Shown here piece by piece: positions 1 to 10,664 of a stretch of 58,000 bases of DNA (its first letter is position 1; each line of letters begins with the position of its first letter). The notes below the pieces were generated by a model. It saw nothing but the letters and a program-made list of their open reading frames with translations. It made no database searches and was not told the DNA's origin. The stretch is taken from positions 98,459,796-98,517,795 of the forward strand of contig NC_081412.1 of NCBI RefSeq assembly GCF_030272615.1, read 5' to 3'. A program made the translations under genes and the position numbers. This DNA is from Cryptomeria japonica (lineage: Eukaryota; Streptophyta; Pinopsida; Cupressales; Cupressaceae).

Positions 1-397
1 TTCTTGCATAGATTAGACACAATAATTTCAAAGATCGTGATTGTTCGAAATGAAGAAATGAGGTTGCTTTTATGGATTTTTGGGTGAGATGGGGTGAGAA
101 ATGGAACTCAAGTGTTGATTGATAGTTGACTGATTTTGATTGATCTGTTAACTCATTTTGATTGATTTGTTAAGTGGATTGATTGGAAAGATAACTCAAT
201 TGATTGATTAGTCAACTACATAGATTGGCTAGTTAACCGTATTGATTGAGAAGACTGAATAGATTGATTAGTCAGAAAAAGGTAATTGAGAGTGAAAAGG
301 GGAGATTGGAGAGTTAACTGAGTTAACTGATCTATTTAATCAGTCATGATTTTCAACATGTGTTGTAGGATTTTGAAATTGAAATTCATTTTCATTT
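1..397 (-). repeat. Tat-1 3' LTR remnant, left part
   Basis: AT-rich sequence with many short gattgatt/agtcaac-type repeats. It ends in attcattttcattt (384-397), which recurs at 2001-2014 on the far side of a LINE insertion, so this block and 2001-2433 were once continuous. The outer end of the LTR is not visible and probably lies left of the window. No ORF is supported here. Confidence 0.5.
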
Positions 398-769
398 ATT
401 TTTTTATCGGTAATAGTTTTTGTATTATATCAATGCAGAATTTAAAGCATACATAAATGCAGTCTCCCATAGTCCATTTACATGTAGACAAGCAAACCCC
501 CTATACTATCCACAACCATTCAGTATGTTCTAAAAAACCATACATCCTATGGAAGTCCAAAAAAAACCAGTTCAAAGATGCTCCCGCCAAACTCAAAAAT
601 TACAGAAATAGTTAAGTTTGAGCAGTAACTATTATCATAAATTTTTTAAAGCATATATAAATAATGGCCAAATGGCCACTCACTCACTATCGCTCTGGCT
701 CTCCTTCTCCCCTCCCTCCTTGGTGGCTGAAGCTTTTCCTCTTGCCGCTTCACATTTCATCTTTGGGAT

Positions 770-1450
770 GCAATCCAAACATCCAAAGTCAAGGTCACCT
801 TCCAAGCTCATCAGTAATTGAACAGCTCATCCTTCCTCAAACCTGTCTCAGGTCTCTACCGACTTCCATCCGTGCTACCACCTGTAATGCTTTCAAGACT
901 TCCTCAGCCCTAATTAGTTTCACACATAGCTTCATAGATTCCCATCCAATACGAGCTCGTTCATGACATTGTTCTTTTGTTTCATCCTCCGGCCAACGGA
1001 CAAATGATAGTAGCTCCTCCTAGACATCTCCCTCCTTGATACGAATGCCTACTCGACGCACAACCCACTCCAAAAGTGAGTCTAGATTGATCAAGTACTC
1101 CCCATCAATCAGTTTGGTCAATGTGAGTCTAATCTTCTCCACCTCCAACTCAAACTCGCATGCCCATGCCAGAATCAAAGAGTACACCTCCATATTTGTT
1201 CGGTATCGATGATGGACATACACCGCCTCTTCTACAAGCATGAGGTGAGCCGCACTCCACAACTTCTTCGCCTTGTAACAAAAAAGTCCTTGCATCCTCT
1301 TCTCCGTCGCTTTGCCCAGGAATGACACCAACTTCTTATCTGTGCGCAAGGTGAAGTTTGCTTCCATAGTCTCCTGCAAATTGAAACTGCACCAGTTTCT
1401 GCAAAGACAATGTCATAAAAGCCACAAAGTAGTGCAATCAATTAAAAAAC
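770..1450 (-). pseudogene. Unrecognised reading frame in the LINE 3' part
   Basis: On the minus strand an open stretch from 1379 to 1020 (119 codons) continues past a TAG in the same frame (EELLSFVRWPEDE..., CHERARIGWESMK...) to a TGA near 850, giving roughly 190 codons of protein-like sequence. It is rich in charged and helical residues, with no signal peptide or membrane segment. A possible 3' splice site (tctttgcag) lies just upstream, near 1400. I do not recognise a family. It lies 3' of the RNase H fragment within the same LINE insertion, so it may be an extra C-terminal domain of the LINE or transduced host exons. The internal stops (TAG, TGA) look like decayed CAG and CGA codons. Confidence 0.4.
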
Positions 1451-1689
1451 ACACAAACCTAGCTCGCAAACCAAAAGGAATTAATTTCCTCTGTCGTCAT
1501 TTGGGATGAGTAATAAATGTAGAAGTGATGGCATAAATACCATGAGATTGCACGAAAGATTTACTATCATCCTCCGCCCTCACTAAAACGTGCGACCTGC
1601 CAAGAATAACTACCACATTCAAAGAGCAAGCACCAACTTGCGTGGTGTACTTGCCAAAAAACTTTGCTTACATATAGTGGGCTACAAAT

Positions 1690-1990
1690 TCCTAAAAGGC
1701 TGCATTTAAGACCACCTCCACAGTCTTCCATCTCTTTTCCACCACTCGGTTGTATAACTGTCCATATCACACCCAATATTAGATAGCAAATCTGCCACTG
1801 CATTTGCTCCTCGCCTGACATGGGAGACACGAAATTCCTGGATTTCCTCTTGAAGCACCACCCCAACACCTGAGATTCCTGGATTTCCTCTTGAAGCACC
1901 ATCGAAATTGACCTTTATCCACTCTTTACTAGGTGGTTCTCATATAACATCCCCTATATCAGACGAAGGATCAACCCCCGAGGACCCATT
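1690..1990 (-). pseudogene. LINE-type RNase H domain, internally deleted
   Basis: The minus strand reads WIKVNFDGASRGNPG, the first strand of a plant LINE/RVT_3-type RNase H with its catalytic Asp. After only about 20 residues it jumps to HVRRGANAVADLL, the C-terminal helix of the same fold, followed by WWKRDGRLWRW. The middle of the domain (the Glu and second Asp) is missing. The join coincides with a perfect 26-bp direct repeat at about 1835-1860 and 1876-1901, so the copy is rearranged and cannot be active. Such a domain ends ORF2 of many plant L1 elements. Confidence 0.7.
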
Positions 1991-2000
1991 AACGGGTTAG

Positions 2001-2433
2001 ATTCATTTTCATTTTAATTTGAATTCAAATTTTGATTTTAGAATGATGAATTGAAATGCACATTTAGTTGAAATTTGATGAAATTCAAATTTGGGAACTT
2101 GAAATTGGATGAAATTAGTTGAAATTCAAATTTGGGGAATTGGAAGAATAAATTAATTAAATTAAATTATTTAATCATTAGAAATGTAATTAATTAAATA
2201 ATTAAAAATATTTAATTAAGGAATAAATCACAATTAATTAAATAATTAATATTTAAGAAAGGTTAAATGATTAATTGACGGAGAAGATAGAAAATGAATA
2301 ATTAGAAATGTTTGAAGGTGATGTTTTGAATTAGTTAGAAGAATTAATTAGCTTAATTAAATAATTAAAGAATTATTTAACTAATAGGACGATTAATTAA
2401 TACATGATAGATAAGACTTTTTAGGTGTCTACA
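2001..2433 (-). repeat. Tat-1 3' LTR remnant, right part
   Basis: Very AT-rich, full of aattaatt runs like the corresponding ends of the Tat-2 and Tat-3 LTRs, and ending in tgtctaca directly before a PPT. In the minus-strand sense this is the start (U3) of the 3' LTR. Confidence 0.65.
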
Positions 2434-2448
2434 TTTGCCCCTCTTTGA
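2434..2448 (-). promoter_or_regulatory. Polypurine tract of Tat-1
   Basis: The plus strand reads tttgcccctctttga directly after the LTR end; the minus strand is a purine run, tcaaagaggggcaaa, where plus-strand DNA synthesis would be primed. The same tract sits at 15762 (Tat-2) and 53953 (Tat-3). Confidence 0.75.
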
Positions 2449-2491
2449 TACGATGTCGAAACAATGTTGTTCCAAAGAAAACGAAAAATTT

Positions 2492-2581
2492 ATGCCCCAG
2501 TATGCCACGGTGATGCTTAGGGTGTAAATATGCCCCCTCGGAAAATTGGTCGAAAAAATTATGGAACTGAGACCAATTTAA
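2492..2581. other. Conserved PPT-proximal box and hairpin
   Basis: Contains atgccccag (2492), then atgccccctcgg (2530-2541), then an inverted repeat aaattggtc/gaccaattt (about 2544-2581). The same order of box, box and inverted repeat is found at 15973-16040 in Tat-2 and 54056-54221 in Tat-3, although the surrounding sequence has diverged. The function is unknown. Confidence 0.55.
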
Positions 2582-2951
2582 CGATACCATGCTAGTGAGT
2601 AATCGTGTCAAGTTTCGCGCGATTTCAAATTCCTTTGACTGGTCTACAAGTGCATTGAAGTTCACCTGATTGCAAGCTCTTCATGCTTCACCACTGGCAA
2701 TGTATATTTTACTTGCAATTAGGTCCTTGAAACCCAACTGCAAGTGTGCAAGTACTACCCTTTCACTTTTAATTGGTCCACAAAACCCCAATGCAAAGTG
2801 TCTTAGCCAAGTCACCTTTCTTTTTAAGTGATGAATGCAAACGTCTATCTTTTTAAGCCTCTTTTATGTGTAATCAAATCTTAAGGTCCATGCTGCAAGT
2901 TTATATGCAAACTCCACGACCGTCGGAGTGGTAAAAACCCTAATTTTGAGC

Positions 2952-2960
2952 TATAAATAG
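2952..2960 (+). promoter_or_regulatory. TATA box of the antisense PMD gene (Tat-1)
   Basis: ctataaata follows accctaatttt on the plus strand, about 115 bp before the first ATG of the PMD gene. A matching accctaatttt plus ctataaaagg occurs at the same place in Tat-3. Confidence 0.5.
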
Positions 2961-3073
2961 GAATTTTTTTATTTTCATTTGCTCATTTGTATTCTTTTGA
3001 GTTCATTTAGTTTGTTTGCTTTGATTTTTGAGCTTTCTTGCATCCATTCAAGAATCATCGCCAGCTACAGAGC

Positions 3074-5483
3074 ATGACAACATCTATCAAATCAAGTGCG
3101 TTCATACCAGAGACCACTCGACACTGGAGACATGGTACGTCTTTCAAAAATTTTGCTCGTTTTTTCCTATTTTTGTCCAAATTTCTAAATTTTATCTGTG
3201 CCAATTTTTTTTATTCAATTCACATTCGATGTTCGATTTATGTGCATTCACCTTTATAATTTTGCAATCAATTTAAATAGTGTGCATTTGATTAAGTGTA
3301 CCACAATCGTTATTATTATTGCACATTTGATATAACTAATTCACAATTGCCTTTGTTGATTTGCATTTGACATAACTGCTTCACATTTGGTTTTAGTGAT
3401 TCGCATTTGCCATGATTAATGCATAATCGACATAAGTAATTCACATTCGTTGAATATATGCAATTTTTAACATTATAGATTTTGATTTTTTATGTAAATG
3501 TGATATCTAACTTTTATCTCGTTTGCGATTGTAGGAGAATCTTAGTGTGTTTGTTTCCAAACAAACGAGGACTAATGGTCTTGATCTTTGAATTGAGTTG
3601 AGTGGTGAGTATGTTGCCCTAGTCAAACATGTTGGGTTATATCATGTGTTGCATTTGCTTGAGGTTATGGCCAATAGGGCCATGATCATTGTTTTGGTCA
3701 AGCGTTGGAATTCTAAGACTTGCTCGTTCCATCTGCCTACTGGTGAGGCATCCATCACTATAGAGGATGTTTGGCATATTCTGCATATTCTGATCCATGG
3801 TGTCAGGGTTGTATATGAGCATAGACTAGGTATCTCTGGATTATGTGACCTATGGGAGTGTTCAGAGCAGGACCTTCAGATGAGGGGTCGATACAAGATA
3901 CCCTAGGAGCACATGGATTATGATGATCTTACGATTGTGTTGTACAGTATAGTAGCAGGTCCTCTGATACTGGACAAGAGGACTCATGGATTTCTAGTTG
4001 GATGGGGTAGATTGATCTATGATATGATTGTGCACAGATGTGTGTTTGCATGGGGTCCATGTCTACTCACCACTTTGTATTACCAGATGCATGAGATTGT
4101 CTGCTTGAGACAGAGATCCATTGATTGCGGTGCCACTTTTCTCCAGGTCTAGGCTTGGGAGCATATTTCTATCTCTCGACTAATTATACATGCAGATCTT
4201 GAGGATGAGAAACCTTATGCTTGCAGATATACTCCAAGGATTAGACACAAGGGTTCATACAACATCCTATATTGGAGGCAGCAACTTGATATCTTACATC
4301 ACTTCCTTTGGTGACCTTACTTGGATTGTCTCGGCTGGGTCGATGATGCACAACATCTATCCTTCTGTAGATAGTAGAGGTATCTTATTGGTTGGTCAGT
4401 TGATACTCAATGTATTATTGATATGCATCTCCCAAGATGAATGCTTCAACAGTTTGGGGAAGTACATGGTACTCTAGATGTTACAATATATTTTGCTCAA
4501 GTTTCTCAGGAGGTTGGTGATTGGGGGCGTGCATTCAGCCTCATGTTGTTGTTGAGTTCGATTCACTTCATCCTATTCAGTGGGGTTGGGCAACATGGGT
4601 AGCAAATCCAGGGACTACTCCATAGTTTGATGCTTGGTGGGCTAGTCATAGGCCTTTGCCATTGACAGATCCAACTGTTCCTATCTCGCTTGTGCAAATT
4701 CAACACTAGAGACTGCGGGGAGGAGGGGATGGTGGGAGGAGAGCCAATGCAACCATTGCTATTGTAGGAGGAGAGGAGGAGGAGATGGAGGGAGATGATG
4801 AGGGAGAGGAGGAGGGAGAGTAGGAGGGAGAGGAGGTATACATCGATGGTGACATCGAGTCAAGCAATGGAGAGGATGATGATAATTCATCCTCAGGATT
4901 ATCCAGCAATGGGGATTCTGATGATGAGAGCTCACAGGACACTGATATGCTAGAGCTCGAGGATGCTCTTGCTACAACAATAGGTGGACAGGGAGGAGAT
5001 GACAATGATGACAATCCACAGGTTCTCAAAGCTAGGATACATATTCTAGAGGTTGCACTAGCTAGAGAGAAACAACAGAGATGAGATGATAGGGATCTGT
5101 TTCAAAGGGAGTATGTTGTTGTTGTTATTGAGAGGGATTAGGATATTTTGGAGCGAGATGATGCACATTGGTGAACACAATTAGTTCGAGATGTTTATGA
5201 TCAGCATTTTGCTCCTGGTTCAGATATACAAACACAATCCAACAATATTTTTGATGTTGCTCAGGAGGCATTATAATATAGACAGCTTTATGAGGGCTTG
5301 GTTCCCGAGGGACCAAGAGCTCCTAGTTATCGTGCGTAAAAGGGTCGATCAAGCTCTAGTAGATCTTTATTATGGAGGGCAAGCAATGGGGGTGTTATGG
5401 GTCCACCTGGGGCACCATCATGACATCTTGGGGCCAGATCCAACAAGCAGGATCCACTAACTCATAGAGGAAGTGTCAGTTGA
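3074..5483 (+). pseudogene. Plant mobile domain (PMD) gene, antisense in Tat-1, decayed
   Basis: Gene model: a short exon 1 from the ATG at 3074 to about 3134, ending at a consensus donor (G|GTACGT); an intron to the acceptor tgcgattgtag (3534); exon 2 from 3535. Exon 2 has the PMD signature (CSFHLPTGEASITIEDV, then VGWGRLIYDM..., FAWGPCLLTTLYYQMHE, FLQV.AWEH), then an acidic Ser/Asp/Glu-rich linker (about 4790-5010) and a coiled-coil-like tail to a TGA at 5483. PMD proteins (MAIN/MAIL family) act in silencing and genome stability, and the domain is also carried by transposons. Stops at 3904, 4150 and others, and frameshifts before 4800, make it a pseudogene. As drawn, exon 1 joins exon 2 out of phase by one base. 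It lies between pol and the 3' LTR, opposite to the element's sense strand. Confidence 0.7.
3300..3470. repeat. About 20-bp degenerate minisatellite in the PMD intron (Tat-1)
   Basis: About seven copies of a unit near 20 bp starting cacatttg or cgcatttg and ending in agtgatt/actaatt. It lies in the predicted intron (3135-3534). A comparable array is in the Tat-3 intron. Confidence 0.55.
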
Positions 5484-5950
5484 CACTTTGTTATTATGAG
5501 GCTTGAGTGTTCAAGCATTTCATGCGATTGTATTCTAACACGTTATCATTTTTGAGCTATGTATATGATATGCAATTTTGGTGGCAATTTATATGCCTTG
5601 TGTTATATCTATGATGCATGATTCTATATGCTTTTATGATGCATTCTATATGATTTTTTGTGTGTTTTATGTTGATATAATGATAATGATTTGATGTATG
5701 CATGTAACTAAATAAAATACTTAAATGTTATTTTATACATAATAAATCTAAATGGATGCAATGATTTAATTATATTACATGATGATGCAACTATAATGAA
5801 TTTACGTGATAATGCAACTTAATTAAAATATGCTATTAACATAAACTATATGAACTACATGGTAATGCAACTATGAATGAATGCAAGTACTTGATCATGC
5901 CCCTATATGAAAATGCAATGAATCTAAGTGTGTGAGGAAATTAATGTTTT
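5484..5950. other. AT-rich non-coding interval of Tat-1
   Basis: Simple AT-rich sequence with repeated atgatgcaa and tatgatgcat motifs, similar in character to 57460-57800 after the Tat-3 PMD gene. No gene seen. Confidence 0.5.
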
Positions 5951-8916
5951 TGTTGGAATATGCCATAATATTTGTGTTTTGTTTCTTGACTAGATTAGGA
6001 AGAAATGTTAGTAGGAATGAATAATTAGAGAGAGAGAATTGATGAAAGAATATGTTATATGAGAAATTGATCTTTGAGATAGAATTAGCTTGATGAGATG
6101 AAACAAATGAAAATATATGATTGATGAATATCGATGATCTTTTGTGTCTTTATTCATAGTGTGATATATATTCATCACTGAGCCTTATTATGTAAAATTG
6201 TAGCATTATATGCCAGGGTATAAGAAACCAAGATGTAAATATATCTCATTGCAAGAAACAAACACGTAGCAGACAAGGAGTGAACCCTCCATTATGGGAA
6301 TGATGCTAGGAGTCAAGGTATGTGTGGCATTCAGAAAGTGAACGCACTTATCACAGATACCCATAACACCATTGCCCCAAAACTTCATTGGTTCATGCCA
6401 CAAATAACAAATAAAGAAAAGGATCATGCCCATCATAACTCCTCCAGTCACTTTTGGACATTCTTGAGTAGCATAGGAACATGACCTATCGCCGACTAAC
6501 TTGTTGACTTCTCTTTTGTGTTATTTGTCCTTGATGTCAAAACTGTTGGCTGTTTGGTACATTGATCTTGGCATATGGCATATTCAATTTTGGCACACTT
6601 GGTCTTGGCATTCTTGTCTTAGTGTTATGTTTTTTACACTATCTTGTTGTGATACTGACATCAGTTCACACTTATTTTTGATAGATTGGATTTCTATTTT
6701 ACTCGGTTCTATGGTGACACATATAGGTGATTGTTTTTAGATTAAAGGTAATATTCATTTGATTTCAGTGTATTTTATGATATACTTTGTATTGGCTTAC
6801 AATCAGTTTTGCATTCATGAGTTGGCCATTACATAGCTTCATACATACTACACTACATATTCAACTAAGTATCCTTGGTGCAAGTTGTTTATCCATACAT
6901 ATTGCTCATATATATTTTTTTGGGTAGTTGTCAAAATGGTAATCATGTTTCATTTAGCCCTTGGGTTATATTGATTTGCTTAGCATGAAACAATGCTTAG
7001 TATTAAGCATTAAAGTAGTTCATTCTTACTCTTTGGTATTGGGCTTACATAGCACTTTATACACTTTTCATAAGTGTCGGGTCCATTTATATTGCATATC
7101 TTATTGATATCGAATTACATTTAAGTTGGCACTTAAGCCGACTTTTATATATGATTATTGGGCTCTATACAATGTATTAACATCGACTTAGATAGTCGAT
7201 CACCATTACATTTTATAGTGTTTTAACACGAGGTTTTGGGTTTCATTTGAGCACATGTTTCTTAGCTTTGACAACAAAGTTTTATCATTGGCAGTGATGG
7301 GTATATTGTCGTTATGTTGGCAACAACAATCTTGATGACATGGACAACATTATAACTCATGTGGATGTGAGTAGAAATTGATTTGGCACTCAAGGATAAT
7401 ATCATTTTGTCCATTCTAAACGGATTTGAAAATGATTGTATTGTGACTTATGGCATTCATTATGTCTTGGAACTTGAATGAAAGAATTTAGGGTAAACAA
7501 AGGTTCATTTCATTTTGCAAGAATAACACTGAACCCTAGTGCTGCCATGATGAGATTATAGTTATAGTTTGAGAGTGTTCTAGGTGGTTTTTTGTCTTGG
7601 TTTTCAGATATGCTAGATTATGAAGCGTGGAGAGTTGGTTGGTGGACTCTCCAGGAGCTGGAAGCAGAGGTAATAGAGGATTTTATGGGATTTTGTTTGC
7701 AGTTTGAACCACTATAACAGAGGTAATATCTATACATTGCTTTGGTCTTTCAAAGGTAAATTTGGTAAATGGAACAGTAAAATGGAAAAGATTACATTAG
7801 TTTAGTTTTGAACATATTTCTTTTACTTTGTTTTGTATTGAAAAATAATGAAGTTACAGAGTAAAAATGAAAGAAGAATTACTTCATTTATGGTTATTGT
7901 TTTTAGTTTTGAAAAGAATTACTTTTCCAGATTCTTATTTTTGAAAAAAGAAAGAGTTAGAAATTGCAGTTGAAAAAGAACTGTGGTTTTATAGTTTGGT
8001 TCAAGGGTTTCACTTTTACTTGCTCTATAAAATCATGACTTTAAGTCATTGTTAAGTTGGAATGAAAAAGAGAGAATGGAGTAGTATTGAGGCTCTATTG
8101 TTCCATTTGAAATTTTGTAAAAGTTTGAAAAAGACTTAGTTGTCTTTGGTTTTTACAACAAAGAAATCTATTTCAGTTTGAGAAAGATTTGGTGGTACTA
8201 TTATCTATATTACATATTGTAATTGGCAACATTGAAAATCATATATGTTTTCTTTTTGTACTCATTGATGATTTTAGGACTGCAAGTTTAATGTAGTTGT
8301 AAGGTCATTACTGACTACAAACTTAGACAGTGACTTTGTAATTTGAGGGGTTGGTGCTCCTATGAAGTTGGTATTTTAGAATAGATGTTGAGTTGTTGCT
8401 CCACCATTGTTACAGAGTTGGTGTTCTTTGATCAATGAAAAGTAAATTTTAGAGAGTGTTTTTTTATACCCCATGAGGGTTTTTCCACTCAATAAATCTT
8501 TGTGTTATGTGATGTTATTTGTCTCTCATTCTGTTACATGTTAATGTGTTCATTTAGTCAATGATCTGATACTTTTAAGTTTGTTCAAAAAGGTTCATAT
8601 TTCAAAGTGTTCAAGTTTGTCATGCAAAGTTGAATTGTTTAAATCTGATTACAAAAATCTTCCATAAAGCATTTCAAAACTTGCATTGTGCAAAGTTAAA
8701 GTTCTATTTCAAAAGCATAAACATGATTGTTCATACATTAATGGAACAATGTTACATGATGCTTTTAATATGAGTTGTTAATGTTGTTCACTTGCATAAA
8801 CAAATCTCTCGCATTGGTTCAAGGTCAAAATTTTAATTGTGTATTCAAGTCAAAAGTTTAAAAATATATCACTCTGATTCACCCCCCTCCCTCTCAGAGT
8901 GAATCCACTTCCAACA
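5951..8916. mobile_element. Possible copia-type solo LTR or LTR-only derivative
   Basis: The segment starts tgttggaa and ends ttccaaca, short inverted termini of copia LTR type. Near its right end it has a gagggtttttccact...aaatctttgtgtt stretch and a cacccccctccctctcag stretch, both seen in the 3' part of many plant Ty1/copia LTRs. I find no coding region, no PBS and no matching 5-bp target duplication (gtttt versus taact). A length of about 3 kb is long for a single LTR, so it may be a composite or a larger deleted element. Confidence 0.3.
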
Positions 8917-10664
8917 TAACTAGGACAAAATTCAGCAGCCATACTTATTTGTGCCTTTGCTTTGATTGTTTGATGTGATGGTTGATAATGTCTGATCTCA
9001 GAAAGTGTGGACCTTGTTTAAGACTGACATGTTTGGTTTCGAGTGTATCCATCTTTGTTTAAGACATGATTATGATCACTTGTTATTGATATTGATTCGA
9101 TTGATAAGACAACTTGGTCAGTTTGATTGCAGATATTTGATAAGGTAGTGATATCCTTTGATGACTTTGTGTGAAGCGTTTGTTGGATATCTGCTAGGGC
9201 ATTTGTTTCTTGCGAGACATTTTTATTGCAAATTTTGGTTTTATTTTTTTATTTTTAGTTCTTTTTAAAGAGTTTTTCGATGTTTTTGATTTTTTTTGTG
9301 TTTTTCAATGTTTTGGATTTGTTCAAGATCATTTTATGATTATTTACTTTTTTGGGTTTTTCTTTTTATACTTTTTACGGATTTTTCCAGGACTTTATCT
9401 AATTTTTAGGATTTTTTAAGGAATATCTATTTTTTAGGATTTTTTTAGGACTATATTTGATTTTATGATTTTTTCATAACTTTATCTGATTTTTATGATT
9501 TTTTCAGCCATGCACCCAGTATGCAGCTCTATTATGACATGATGATCTATAAAATGCATGTGGAGACAATGAATTTTTGAAATACTGTTATGCTAGATGC
9601 AAGATGCACGATGAGGATGTATGTCCTATTTGAATAAAGATGATTGTCTGCACTTTTCACTTTGTCATGGACTGACTAATGTAAAGGTAAGAAAATTTTC
9701 AAAGATATGAGTTCACTTCGTTCTCAAAAAGACCTAGGATCATCCAACTTAACACACTATGTAACTAAGATTTATAAATGGAGACGCGGAAAAATTCCCC
9801 ATCGATTCTTTAAACTTTGATCTTCTTTTGCCCATGTGTGTGCAACTAAAATTTATTCTGACGCTTATAACCATTAGAGACCCTTAGCATTCCAAGTGAC
9901 TAGCTATGTAGTTTATTTTGACTTGAAAAGTATCCTCAATAGAGTCTCGTTTTTAGTTGAAAATCTATAGCCCCGACAAGGTTATACACTATAATCTCTC
10001 GAATATTGTTCCATTGCCAACAGGTGTCCATAGCCCTGATGAAGTTACTCATATGTTCCCATAGCCAAGGTTTATTGCACTTTTGTGCATGATATTTCAG
10101 TTGTATATATTTATTTCTTTTGCCTTGAAATAGAATTTGGCATAGCTATTTTTATTTTATTTTTATACTCTTGCCTTGGCTTGTAAGTAATGAAACCTAC
10201 ATGGGTATGACAATTACAATGACGCTGAAGTAGAATTTTGGATTTTTCACTAGCCACGTGATCAACTAGGTATTTGTAATGACTTAGAGTAAATGATTAA
10301 TGTGTGAGATATAGCAATTGACAGACTTTGGGTAACAAGGCCCAATAGTGAAACTTCTACCCAACCACAAATAAAGCTCAATCCCAAGGTGACATTGAAG
10401 ATGAATGACTTAAAAATTTCAAGAACTTCGTGTACAAGTATCTAAGAAATGAGACAACTTTGGCTTCTTTCAGTGCAGACAGGTGAATCACTAAGATAAT
10501 TGCATTTCTTTATTGATGCAGTTATATGCGTATGCAGAAACTACATGCTATGAAGATTATGAGTGTGATGCGTTTAGAAAAGAAACTATATGCAATGCAA
10601 TGCTGACAAAAAATGATATGCAGATGCAGAAAGTAAAGTCTAACTTAACCCAACCCTTAGATGT
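8917..10664. other. Non-coding 3' region of Tat-1
   Basis: No gene seen. There is a T-rich stretch with gatttttt units (about 9220-9500), matching in character the T-rich stretch of Tat-2 at 18050-18140, and a ggttgataatgtctgatc segment resembling Tat-2 near 17710. It separates pol from the antisense PMD gene. Confidence 0.45.

Larger units (their letters stand above)
398..2000 (-). mobile_element. 5'-truncated L1-type LINE insertion
   Basis: The insertion is flanked by a 14-bp direct repeat, attcattttcattt, at 384-397 and 2001-2014, a target-site duplication of LINE length. Read on the minus strand, the element ends near 400-410 in ...ttaccgataaaaaaa, a tail often seen in plant L1 elements. 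Its 5' end, near 2000, runs straight into an RNase H reading frame, so everything upstream (ORF1, endonuclease, reverse transcriptase) is missing, as in a typical 5' truncation. It sits inside the LTR of Tat-1 and is therefore younger than Tat-1. The strand follows from the poly(A) end and the RNase H fragment. Confidence 0.75.

Noticed and set aside
4706-5029. A Ser/Pro-rich 107-codon minus-strand ORF
   Set aside because: Antisense shadow of the acidic linker of the PMD gene (gag/gat runs read as ctc/atc).
9210-9419. A Phe-rich 69-codon ORF
   Set aside because: Arises from the T-rich stretch (ttt codons); low complexity.
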